From: Polymorphospora lycopeni
GTDB lineage: Bacteria; Actinomycetota; Actinomycetes; Mycobacteriales; Micromonosporaceae
Assembly: GCF_042237075.1 (NCBI RefSeq)
Contig: NZ_JBCGDC010000008.1
Coordinates: 1 to 64,000 of the forward strand
Direction: 5' to 3'
Length of the DNA stretch: 64,000 bases
Shown here one piece after another: positions 29,653 through 36,976 of the stretch. The translations under genes and the position numbers were made by a program. The notes under the pieces were generated by a model that saw only the letters and a program-made list of their open reading frames with translations, had not been told where the DNA came from and did not search any database. How positions within the stretch are numbered: the first letter of the stretch is position 1; every line of letters begins with the position of its first letter.

Positions 29653-30736
29653 GCGGCACCGCCGCCGGCCGCCCGGCCCGGGACCGGACCGGGACCGACC
29701 GGCCGGCGGCCACCGAGGTCAGCATCGACTCCAGCACGTCCAGGACGTGATAGGCGAACGTACCGCCGGCCCGGGGCTCCTGCCCGGGCGCGGTGCCGGC
29801 GAGGTCGGCCAGGCCGATGCCACGCCCGGCGCCGCGGTAGCCCGCCGACTCGGCAACGGGCCGCCAGTCCGGGTCGTGCGGGCCGCGGACCCGCACGTCG
29901 CCGTCGAACCGGTTGGGGTCGGGCACGACCAGGGAGCCGAGTTCGCCGTGCACCTCGACGTGGGCGGCCCTCGTCGCGACGGCGTCGAAGCTCATCACCA
30001 GGGTGGACAGCACCCCACCGGCATGGGTCAGGACGCCGGTGACGTGGGAGTCGACCGCGACCGGGATCCGTTCACCCCGGCGGGGGCCGCTGCCGATGAC
30101 GCGTACGTCGCGGGTCCGGCTGCCGGCGGCGACGACCGCGGTGACCGGGCCGAGCAGGGTGACCAGGCAGCTGACGTAGTAGGGGCCCATGTCCAGCAGC
30201 GGGCCGCCACCCGCCTGGTAGTAGAAGTCCGGGTCGGGATGCCAGCGTTCGTGGCCGGCGGTCACCATGGTCGCGGTGGCGGCGACCGGTGTCCCGATCA
30301 GCCCGTCGTCGATGGCCCGGCGCGCGGTCTGGGTGCCGGTGCCGAGCACGGTGTCGGGGGCGCAGCCGACCCGTACGCCGGCCGACACGGCCGCGGACAG
30401 CACCTCGCGGCCCTGCGCGGTGGTCGCGGCCAGCGGCTTCTCCCCGTACACGTCCTTGCCGGCGGCGATCGCCCGCAGGGCGACGTCCGCGTGGGCGGCC
30501 GGCGTGGTCAGGTTGAGGACGATGTCGACGTCGGGGTCGGTCAACAGGTCGTCGACGGGCAGGCCGCGCACCCCGGGCCAGGCCCGGGCCACCTGGTCGG
30601 CGCGGGTGCGGTCGAGGTCGGCGACCGCGACCAGGTCCAGCCCGGCGGTCCTCGCCAGCGTGGTCAGATACTGGCCGCTGATGGCGCCACAACCGACCAG
30701 GCCGATCCGCGCCGGCGGGGTCAGCGACTCGCCCAC
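29636..30736 (-). CDS. Gfo/Idh/MocA-family sugar oxidoreductase
   Basis: The 366-residue protein has the NAD(P) Rossmann motif (RIGLVGCGAISGQYLTTLAR), the family EKP motif (GKDVYGEKPLAAT) and a C-terminal substrate domain (GGGPLLDMGPYYVSCLVTLLG). It would oxidise or reduce a sugar or inositol. GTG 30736 overlaps the end of the upstream ThuA gene by 16 bases, and the pair ThuA plus Gfo/Idh/MocA is a recurring sugar-disaccharide catabolic module. The substrate is not visible. Confidence 0.88.
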   Translation of the reverse strand: MGESLTPPARIGLVGCGAISGQYLTTLARTAGLDLVAVADLDRTRADQVARAWPGVRGLPVDDLLTDPDVDIVLNLTTPAAHADVALRAIAAGKDVYGEKPLAATTAQGREVLSAAVSAGVRVGCAPDTVLGTGTQTARRAIDDGLIGTPVAATATMVTAGHERWHPDPDFYYQAGGGPLLDMGPYYVSCLVTLLGPVTAVVAAGSRTRDVRVIGSGPRRGERIPVAVDSHVTGVLTHAGGVLSTLVMSFDAVATRAAHVEVHGELGSLVVPDPNRFDGDVRVRGPHDPDWRPVAESAGYRGAGRGIGLADLAGTAPGQEPRAGGTFAYHVLDVLESMLTSVAAGRSVPVRSRAGRPAAVPLSDAR

Positions 30737-31425
30737 AGCATCCCCCGCTCGATGATGGTGCGTACGGACGGATGCCCGAGCACGTCGAGGCTGTGGCCGG
30801 GGGTGGCGACGAAGATCCGGCCCCGGCCCCACCGGCGGGTCCACACGGCGGGGGAGGTGACCTCGCGGTGCCACGGGTCGCCCGGCCGGACCTTCTGGGT
30901 GGTGGTGGCCAGCACGTCGACGTAGTCGTCGGACAACACCCAGTACTGCTCGGTGACCAAATCGAAGTCGGCGAGTCCGGCGACGATCGGATGGTCCGCC
31001 GCGGCGGGGCGGATGTTGACGGTGTACGGGACGAAGTTGTTCGCCTCGCCCTCGACCGACTCGTGCGGCGGGCGACCGGGGTGGCAGGCGAACTGGCCGC
31101 CGATCAGGTGCAGGTAGTCGGAGCTGTCACGGTAGGAGTCGGCGATGCCGCCGTGCCAGCCGGCCAGGCCGGTGCCGGCCGCGACCGCCGAGCGCAGCCC
31201 GGCGAGTTGGTCCGCCTCGATCCGGCTCATCGTCACGCACTGCACGACGAGGTCGACGGTGGCCAGGTAGCCGGTGTCGGCGTAGATGGCGGGGGAGTCC
31301 TCGATCCGGGTGCTGAAGCCCAGCGCGTGCAGGAACGGCAGGAACAGGTCGGTGGCCTCGACCGGCCGGTGGCCTTCCCATCCGCCCCGGACGACGAGCG
31401 CTGAGCGGGTGGTCGTGGGATTCAC
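30721..31425 (-). CDS. ThuA-domain protein
   Basis: The 234-residue protein is a glutamine-amidotransferase-like ThuA fold (ALVVRGGWEGHRPVEATDLF, LAGWHGGIADS, GGQFACHPGR, GHSLDVLGHPSV). ThuA proteins are linked to trehalose/trehalulose and other disaccharide utilisation, where they act with Gfo/Idh/MocA enzymes on keto-sugars. GTG 31425 has GGAGGGAG 5 bases upstream. It is the first gene of a two-gene unit, with an operator-like repeat in the upstream gap. Confidence 0.85.
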   Translation of the reverse strand: MNPTTTRSALVVRGGWEGHRPVEATDLFLPFLHALGFSTRIEDSPAIYADTGYLATVDLVVQCVTMSRIEADQLAGLRSAVAAGTGLAGWHGGIADSYRDSSDYLHLIGGQFACHPGRPPHESVEGEANNFVPYTVNIRPAAADHPIVAGLADFDLVTEQYWVLSDDYVDVLATTTQKVRPGDPWHREVTSPAVWTRRWGRGRIFVATPGHSLDVLGHPSVRTIIERGMLWASR

Positions 31426-31471
31426 CGAACTCCCTCCGGATCACGGGCCCTTGCGACGATACCGGACAGCT

Positions 31472-31503
31472 GATTGTCGGACGTCGATTCCTGTCGGACA
31501 ATC
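31472..31503. promoter_or_regulatory. Imperfect inverted repeat, candidate operator for ThuA unit
   Basis: GATTGTCGGAC (31472-31482) and GTCGGACAATC (31493-31503) are complementary at 10 of 11 positions with a 10-base spacer. It lies in the 151-bp gap between the divergent ThuA gene and the small exoprotein gene. LacI, ROK and GntR sugar regulators bind sites of this size. Confidence 0.45.
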
Positions 31504-31576
31504 CGAGGAAGGCGGGCCGCACCCGTCCGACCAACATGGACACGAGGCGTGGGTGCGGCCGACACAGGGAGACAAC

Positions 31577-31837
31577 ATGTTGCGTCGCGTCCTCGTCGCC
31601 GTGGCACTCGCCGTCGGCGTCACCCTCTTCGTTCCCAGCAGCCCGGCCCACGCCCTCTACCCCTGCCCGGCCAACAACATGTGCCTGCACACCTGGTACG
31701 CCGACTCGACGCGTACGGTCTGGCGGGGCAGCTTCAGCGTCAACTGCGATGGGCGGGAGGCCCGGCTCGGCGTCCAGTCCGGATACCTCGTCTTCAGCGT
31801 GCGGCCCTGTGACTGGGCCGCGCCGCCGGTCGACTGA
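31577..31837 (+). CDS. Small secreted Cys-containing protein (DUF6289-like)
   Basis: The 86-residue product has a Sec signal peptide (LRRVLVAVALAVGVTLFVPS, likely cleavage after AHA) and a mature domain of about 60 residues with four Cys and the segment CLHTWYADSTRTVWRGS, which recalls the DUF6289 group of small actinobacterial exoproteins. Function is unknown. GGGAGA precedes ATG 31577 at a short distance. The gene ends just before an assembly gap. Confidence 0.65.
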   Translation: MLRRVLVAVALAVGVTLFVPSSPAHALYPCPANNMCLHTWYADSTRTVWRGSFSVNCDGREARLGVQSGYLVFSVRPCDWAAPPVD

Positions 31838-31853
31838 TCCACCTGGGCGGGGG

Positions 31854-31954
31854 NNNNNNNNNNNNNNNNNNNNNNNNNNNNNNNNNNNNNNNNNNNNNNN
31901 NNNNNNNNNNNNNNNNNNNNNNNNNNNNNNNNNNNNNNNNNNNNNNNNNNNNNN
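31854..31954. other. Assembly gap of 101 N
   Basis: A run of N separates the small exoprotein gene from the CBM2 exoprotein. The left edge ends in a G-run (GGGCGGGGG), typical of sequencing failure in GC-rich DNA. Any terminator between these convergent genes is hidden here. Confidence 0.95.
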
Positions 31955-31983
31955 CCGGTCACCGCCCGGACAACCCGGCCCGG

Positions 31984-34143
31984 TCAGCGGGCCTGACAGC
32001 TCGGGGTCGGACCGCTGTTGGTCGCCCCGGCCGAGCCGATGAAGCCGAAGCTCGTGGCCGCACCGGCGGCGAGGCCGCCGTTCCAGGCGGCGTTGGTCGC
32101 CGTCACGTTCGCGCCGCTGCCGGTCACCGTGGCGCCCCAGGACTGGGTGATCGTCTGCCCGTTGGCGTAGGTCCAGGTGACGGTCCAGCCGGTGATCGCC
32201 CGGCTGCCGGCCCGTACCGTGACCTCGCCCTGGAACCCGCCCTGCCACTGCCCGGTCACCGCGTACTCGGCCGTGCAGGCGAGCTGCCCGGGCGACGGCG
32301 GTGGCGTGGTCGGTGCCGGCGTGGTCGGCGTCGGCGTCGGCGGCACGGTCGGGGTGGGCGTGGGGTTCGGGCCGGTCCCGCCCAGCGCGAGCTGGTCGTC
32401 GGTGAACAGCTGGTAGGGCGGGTTGATGTCGGTCTCGCCCGGCCCGCCGTCACAGCGCCGGTCCGGGTTGAAGATCAGATACGTTCCGGAGCTGCAGGCG
32501 GTCGCCGGCTCGGCGTCACCGCCGGTGACGACGCCGCCGCCGAGGTTGGCACCGCCCTGGACGATCGCGTTGTTCTTGACCACGGCGTTCCCGCCGACGG
32601 TGGCGCCGCTGTTGACCCAGGCGAGGTCCTCGATGCGGGCATTGCCGCTGACCGTGCTGTTGCCGTAGACGGCGGCCCGTGGGCCGACGTACGCGGTGGC
32701 GGCGACGTTGGCGCGGCTGTCGACCCAGCCGCCGCCGTTGGCGTGCCAGCGGCCGCCGCCGGGTGCGGGCGGGCGGAGGTAGCCGGGTTCGTGGCCGGAC
32801 GGGGTCGCCCCGGCCACCCGGAACTGGTACGGGTAGCGGTAGTTGCGGGGGTAGCCCTCCAGGAACGCGTACCGGTGGACCGTCGTCGGGGTCCCGGTGA
32901 CCACCAGCCAGACGTCGCGTTCGCCGGGCTGGGTCTGGAACGTGACCTCGGCGTCGGTGGCGACGGTGAGCGGGCCGTACCGGGGGACGCCGTTGCGGAC
33001 CGCGACGAAGCCGAAGGTCCACCCGGAGCCGGCGGCCTGGTTGACGTGCCCGCGCAACCGCAGCCGGATCAGTCCGCCGTCCTGCTGCGGCACCAGCCGG
33101 ACCTTGTTGTAGCCGTAGTCGGACGGCGCCAGCGCGTCCGGGACGCGGTAGTGGCCGGCGGCGGCGTTGACCGCGTCGACCGGCACCCCGTTGTACGCGG
33201 TGACGAAGGGGTAGAGCCGGTTGATGAACGGCATGAAGTCGGCCCGGTTGGCGTAGTCCCAGGTGACGTTCCGCTGGGCGTACTCGCCCACTCTGCGGTT
33301 GAGTTCGGTCTGGGTGATCCCGGCGATCCGCCGGTACGTCTCCAGTGGATGTTCGGTGTTGCGGGCCTCGTTCCACAACCGGTTGAACATCGCCAGCCCG
33401 TCGCGCTCCTTGATGTACTGCAACAGCATCCAGGCCCCGTAGTGGTGCCGGCTGCTGCTGTAGGCGAGGTTCTCGGTGCGGATGAACCGGGTCAGGTCAC
33501 CCGCCGCCGTGGTGGGGTAAACCTGCATCGCCATGAACTCGGCGCTGGCCTCCCAGAAGGTGCCGGCGGACTGGTGGGTGAAGCCGTAGCCCGGCCGGCC
33601 GAGGAACGTGTAGTTCTGGAAGACGTGCGCGAGTTCGTGGGCCAGCCCCCACGAGCCGGGCTGCGCGGCGCCCGGCGCGATGTTGATGACGCCGACCCGG
33701 CCGTCGGTCGATCCGCCGGTCGCCCAGGCGTCCAGCGGGGCGTTGGACCAGGTCCGCGTGATGATGACGATGATCTTGTGCTGGGCGAGCAGCCCGGTCT
33801 CCGGGGTGAAGCGCATGTCGTTGACGTAGAAGGAGTACAGCCGCTCGAGCTGGTCGAGGATGTTGGCCGGGTCGAACCGGTACTCGCCGGGGGCGGTGCG
33901 CGGATCGGTGCCGGACCGGTCGCCCCACAGCAGGATGAAGTTCGCCGACTCCCGGGTCCGCTGCTGGACCCACGGCACCTCGCCGGTCTGCGTCCACCGG
34001 GCCGGGATCCACACCGTCTTCGTCGCGGCCGACGCCTGCGGCAGCAGGTTCGGCAGCCCGAGCGGCAGCGTCAGCGCCAGTGCGGCGGCGATCACAAGCA
34101 GCAGGCGGTGCCGGGGTCGGCGCCCCGGCCGGGTCACAGCCAT
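31984..34143 (-). CDS. Secreted DUF6055-type putative metallopeptidase with C-terminal CBM2
   Basis: The product (719 residues) has a signal segment (LLLVIAAALALTLPLGLPNL, cleavage after ASA). A catalytic-like region follows with HELAHVFQ, an HExxH zinc motif, and FWEASAEFMAMQVY as a likely third-ligand region. Next come hexapeptide-like turns (VYGNSTVSGNARIEDLAWVN, GGNAVVKNNAIVQGG) that suggest a short left-handed beta-helix. A Pro/Thr linker leads to a family 2 carbohydrate-binding module (CTAEYAVTGQWQGGFQGEV). The architecture fits a zinc enzyme held on cellulose or chitin. ATG 34143 is preferred, with 34188 (GTG) possible. A 19-bp palindrome sits upstream. Confidence 0.82.
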   Translation of the reverse strand: MAVTRPGRRPRHRLLLVIAAALALTLPLGLPNLLPQASAATKTVWIPARWTQTGEVPWVQQRTRESANFILLWGDRSGTDPRTAPGEYRFDPANILDQLERLYSFYVNDMRFTPETGLLAQHKIIVIITRTWSNAPLDAWATGGSTDGRVGVINIAPGAAQPGSWGLAHELAHVFQNYTFLGRPGYGFTHQSAGTFWEASAEFMAMQVYPTTAAGDLTRFIRTENLAYSSSRHHYGAWMLLQYIKERDGLAMFNRLWNEARNTEHPLETYRRIAGITQTELNRRVGEYAQRNVTWDYANRADFMPFINRLYPFVTAYNGVPVDAVNAAAGHYRVPDALAPSDYGYNKVRLVPQQDGGLIRLRLRGHVNQAAGSGWTFGFVAVRNGVPRYGPLTVATDAEVTFQTQPGERDVWLVVTGTPTTVHRYAFLEGYPRNYRYPYQFRVAGATPSGHEPGYLRPPAPGGGRWHANGGGWVDSRANVAATAYVGPRAAVYGNSTVSGNARIEDLAWVNSGATVGGNAVVKNNAIVQGGANLGGGVVTGGDAEPATACSSGTYLIFNPDRRCDGGPGETDINPPYQLFTDDQLALGGTGPNPTPTPTVPPTPTPTTPAPTTPPPSPGQLACTAEYAVTGQWQGGFQGEVTVRAGSRAITGWTVTWTYANGQTITQSWGATVTGSGANVTATNAAWNGGLAAGAATSFGFIGSAGATNSGPTPSCQAR

Positions 34144-34214
34144 CTCGATCCACGCTCCAGTCGGTGGTCGCGGTCCCCGGACTCCCACCGAGGGCAGGAA
34201 TCGAAGACCATCAT

Positions 34215-34233
34215 TAGTTTGGAATCCAAACTA
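34215..34233. promoter_or_regulatory. Perfect palindrome upstream of the CBM2 exoprotein
   Basis: TAGTTTGGAATCCAAACTA has 9-bp perfect arms around a single base. It lies 72-90 bases upstream of the ATG at 34143, in an AT-rich island unlike the surrounding GC-rich DNA. It is a strong operator candidate for a nutrient-responsive regulator. Confidence 0.55.
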
Positions 34234-34291
34234 TCGCCGTCCAGGTCAGGTGCGGACCGGCAGCGGGTTGATTTATGCGTCCGCTAAGAAA

Positions 34292-34333
34292 CCCGGCGGC
34301 CGTACGCCCGGCGCCGGGCGTACGGCCGCCGGG
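34292..34333. terminator. 42-bp perfect palindrome
   Basis: Arms 34292-34312 and 34313-34333 are fully complementary, the longest hairpin in the window. It lies downstream of the dehydrogenase gene that enters the gap at 34542 and upstream of the CBM2 gene on the same strand, so it probably ends the dehydrogenase transcript. Confidence 0.65.
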
Positions 34334-34360
34334 CATGAGGCCGCCTTCCGTGCCGTGGGC

Positions 34361-34542
34361 GCCCCCCCCCCCCCGGGGGGGGCGGCCCCCCCCCGGGCGG
34401 GGGGANNNNNNNNNNNNNNNNNNNNNNNNNNNNNNNNNNNNNNNNNNNNNNNNNNNNNNNNNNNNNNNNNNNNNNNNNNNNNNNNNNNNNNNNNNNNNNN
34501 NNNNNNNNNNNNNNNNNNNNNNNNNNNNNNNNNNNNNNNNNN
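34361..34542. other. Homopolymer-rich edge and 137-N assembly gap
   Basis: 34361-34405 is almost only C and G runs and is probably unreliable sequence. N fills 34406-34542. The 3' end of the dehydrogenase gene is lost in it. Confidence 0.95.
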
Positions 34543-35439
34543 TCCGTCCGTGGCCCTGACCACCTCGTAGAGGGCCGTCCAGTTCCTGGTGCCGTAGCCG
34601 GCGGCGATCGCCCGTTCGTAGTGTGACCTGACCGCCTTCGGCAATTCGACGTCGACGCCGGCCTTCTCGCTGGTCCGTACGATGTGCTCCGCCGTGGCGC
34701 CCATCATCAGGGCCGTGCTCAGGTCACCGGGATACTTCCCGGCCTCCAGTTCACGGGCCAGTTCCAGCCCGTCGCCGACCATCGCCGGGATGCCGGTGAG
34801 CATGCCCACGGCACCGGGCAGGAACTCGGCCGCCGGGACACCCGCCGCGGTGACGAGGCTCGTGGCGTGCAGGAGGCTCGACAGCGCGGTGAGGAACACG
34901 GCGAGATTGGCCTGGTAGAAGAGCTGGGCCAGGCCGGGATCCGGGCCGAGGTACCGGGGCTCGCCGAGCAGCCCCAACACCGGCTCGTGGCCGCGGAACG
35001 CCTCCTGCGGTCCACTGTAGAAGACGTACGCGCCGGGGTTGCCGACGATGGGAGCCGGCACCATCACCCCGCCGGTGACGAAGGCCGCCCGGTGCCCGGC
35101 GGCCCACGTCGCCGCCTCGCGGGAGGCGTCGGGGGTGTCGGAGCTGAGGTTGACGAGAACCTTGCCGGCCAGCGCGTCGGCGTGCCGCCGGTCGGTCACC
35201 ACCGGACCGAGGATGTCGTACATCGCCTGGTAGTCGGTGAGGCTGAGGATGATCAGGTCGGCGGCCGCCACGGCCGCGGCGGGCGTCGGCGCCAGCGGGG
35301 CCCCTTCGGCGACCAGCCCGGCGGCGCGGCCCGGGGTACGGTTCCACACCGTGACCGGGTGCCCGGCCCGCAGCAGCGCGGCGGCCATCGCCCGGCCCAT
35401 CGGGCCCAGGCCGACGACCGTGACCGGGGGACCGAACAC
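34543..35439 (-). CDS. 6-phosphogluconate/3-hydroxyisobutyrate dehydrogenase-type reductase (3' end in gap)
   Basis: The visible 299 residues hold an NAD(P) Rossmann fold (VTVVGLGPMGRAMAAALLRA, with the NRTP specificity turn NADP-like) and the C-terminal all-helical domain with the conserved Lys region (LAQLFYQANLAVFLTALSSL; usual GxxGxGxxxK is altered). The family reduces imines or beta-hydroxyacids; this branch resembles imine reductase-like proteins (IRED), in which Asp or Tyr replaces the catalytic Lys. The protein is nearly complete at TALYEVVRATDG when the gap begins. GTG 35439 is the likely start. Confidence 0.8.
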
Positions 35440-35791
35440 GGCCGGTCGCTCAACGCGGCCCTGCGTCCGCTGGGCGAGTGGGGGACCGGGCGGTGCGAGC
35501 GGCTTGCCGCCGGGGGAGACCTCGCGTCCCCGTGGCCGGCGGGCGCACCCCTGTTGCAAACCGGTGGCAACAGCTAGATACTCGCGGGGTGGATGGCGCC
35601 GCCACGCGGCCCGTCCGGGCCGAAACCGAGCAGGACCGGATTCGGCCCCGGCAGGTGGGTGCCCGACGATACGCGGTGATCGTCGTCGTCGGGACCCGCC
35701 GCTCCCGTGGGAGAACGACCACCAACGCGCGGACCGGCCGGCGGTTCCCCCTCGGAACCGCCGGCCGTCGTCGCACCGGTGATCTGGTCGG
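35440..35791. other. Intergenic region without a convincing gene
   Basis: The 352 bases between two minus-strand genes contain the terminator of the downstream-facing secreted protein (35735-35767). Its right-hand part also has an AT-rich patch (CAACAGCTAGATACT at about 35569) that could hold the dehydrogenase promoter. I see no supported ORF or repeat. Confidence 0.5.
35735..35767 (-). terminator. 14-bp hairpin after the beta-rich exoprotein
   Basis: Arms 35735-35748 and 35754-35767 pair perfectly around a 5-base loop, 25 bases beyond the stop of the gene ending at 35792. Confidence 0.7.
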
Positions 35792-36409
35792 TCAGGCGAT
35801 CTGATACCCGCTGACCGAGGCGGTGTAGGACGAGTATCCGCAGAACGCACCGCCGTACCCGGTGATCGAGATCGAGCCGTAGACGCTGCCGTCGGTGTAG
35901 AAGGTGTACGACGCCTGCCCGGACACCGGCGTGTAGATGCAGGCGGTGATGCTGGAACTGCGGGTGAAGTTGTTGATGTACGTGGCGCCGATCGCCGAGT
36001 CCGGCGCGATGTACACGGTGCCGCCGGACACCGAGACGTACGCGACGTCGAGGTAGGTGCCCGACGACGGGAAGCAGTCGGCGTTGGAGCCGAACCGGAT
36101 CGCGCCGACCTGCGGGCTCCCGGCCGGGAAGCCGGAGCTGAGGCAGACCTCGAGCGGGTTGATCCCGTTCGTGGTGACGTTCGTGACGGTCGGGCCGAGC
36201 ACCAGCGTGCCGGTCCGGGTGAACCCGGTGCCGCCGGCGTTGCCGGAGATGGTGACCCAGAACGTCGGGCCGGTGACCGCGAGCGTACCGGCGGACCGGG
36301 CCTTACCGGTCGACGTCCGGTCCTCGGCGGCCTGCGCGGGTGCGCCGGCGAGCAGCAGGAGGGCGGCCGCCGCGGCGGCGACCACAGGGGCGAGACGGGA
36401 GATCTTCAT
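35792..36409 (-). CDS. Secreted beta-rich protein of unknown function
   Basis: The 205-residue protein has a clear signal peptide (LAPVVAAAAAALLLLAGAPA, cleavage after QA-A). The mature chain is rich in Thr, Ser, Gly, Tyr and Val with alternating patterns typical of a secreted beta-sandwich, and has four to five Cys. GGAGGAA precedes ATG 36409. Similar proteins appear as sets of tandem exoproteins in Micromonosporaceae, but I cannot name a domain. It is the last of several minus-strand units below the NB-ARC regulator. Confidence 0.65.
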   Translation of the reverse strand: MKISRLAPVVAAAAAALLLLAGAPAQAAEDRTSTGKARSAGTLAVTGPTFWVTISGNAGGTGFTRTGTLVLGPTVTNVTTNGINPLEVCLSSGFPAGSPQVGAIRFGSNADCFPSSGTYLDVAYVSVSGGTVYIAPDSAIGATYINNFTRSSSITACIYTPVSGQASYTFYTDGSVYGSISITGYGGAFCGYSSYTASVSGYQIA

Positions 36410-36440
36410 CGGTTCCTCCGAACCTGGTACGGCGGATGGT

Positions 36441-36469
36441 GGGCCCGGCGGAGGGAGTCCGCCGGGCCC
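36441..36469 (-). terminator. 12-bp hairpin
   Basis: GGGCCCGGCGGA (36441-36452) pairs with TCCGCCGGGCCC (36458-36469) around GGGAG. On the minus strand it follows the micro-ORFs at 36566-36820 and precedes the exoprotein start at 36409, so it can end a small-peptide transcript. Confidence 0.6.
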
Positions 36470-36565
36470 GGCGGATCGCTTGCGGTGCGGGTACCGCCGC
36501 CGCCCGGATCGGGCGGCGGTCGGCGCGCGGTGCCGCTTCGTCGCGGACCGTCCAGCGGTCAGCGG

Positions 36566-36724
36566 TCAGGCGCAGTTCGCGCCGACGACGGCGGCCACGG
36601 CCAGGACCGGCGGCGCGCCCCCGGGGATCGGGTGCCGGCGCGGCTCGCGCCCCAGGCATCCCTCCGGTTCCGGCGGAAAGCAGGAGCCGGCGCCGCCGTC
36701 CAGGTGCGGCCAGAGGTGGTTCAT
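36566..36724 (-). CDS. Candidate 52-residue small protein
   Basis: An ATG at 36724, 15 bases after the stop of the preceding micro-ORF, opens 52 codons with three Cys and a hydrophobic end (PPVLAVAAVVGANCA). There is no clear ribosome site, so it would depend on coupling. In DNA this GC-rich, chance ORFs of this size are common; support is positional only. Confidence 0.25.
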   Translation of the reverse strand: MNHLWPHLDGGAGSCFPPEPEGCLGREPRRHPIPGGAPPVLAVAAVVGANCA

Positions 36725-36739
36725 CGGGATCGGCCGGTC

Positions 36740-36820
36740 TCAGTCGAACAGGTGCTCGACGACGGTGATCACGACGTGCTTGCCGACGTGCAGCAGGGCC
36801 TCGGCGAGGTCGTCCAACAT
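36740..36820 (-). CDS. Candidate 26-residue amphipathic peptide
   Basis: A 26-codon ORF starts at ATG 36820, with AAAGGAC about 9 bases upstream, and ends with TGA at 36740. It begins MLDDLAEALLHVGKH and continues with a Val/Ile-rich stretch to a terminal Phe-Asp. The acidic, basic and hydrophobic residues alternate as in an amphipathic helix of the phenol-soluble-modulin or membrane-peptide kind. It sits between the NB-ARC regulator and a secreted protein and is followed by a hairpin at 36441-36469. Function is unknown. Confidence 0.45.
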   Translation of the reverse strand: MLDDLAEALLHVGKHVVITVVEHLFD

Positions 36821-36976
36821 GGAACCCACGTCCTTTCGGGGGTTCCCGGCGGTGGTGCCGGGAGCGGTTTCTCCGCTGCGATCAGCGTCGCTCCCCGGCG
36901 GGGCCGCAACCATGTGGAAGCACCCACGGAACCACCCACGGAACCGGCGGCCATGCGGCGGCCGGCGCCGGCCCGG

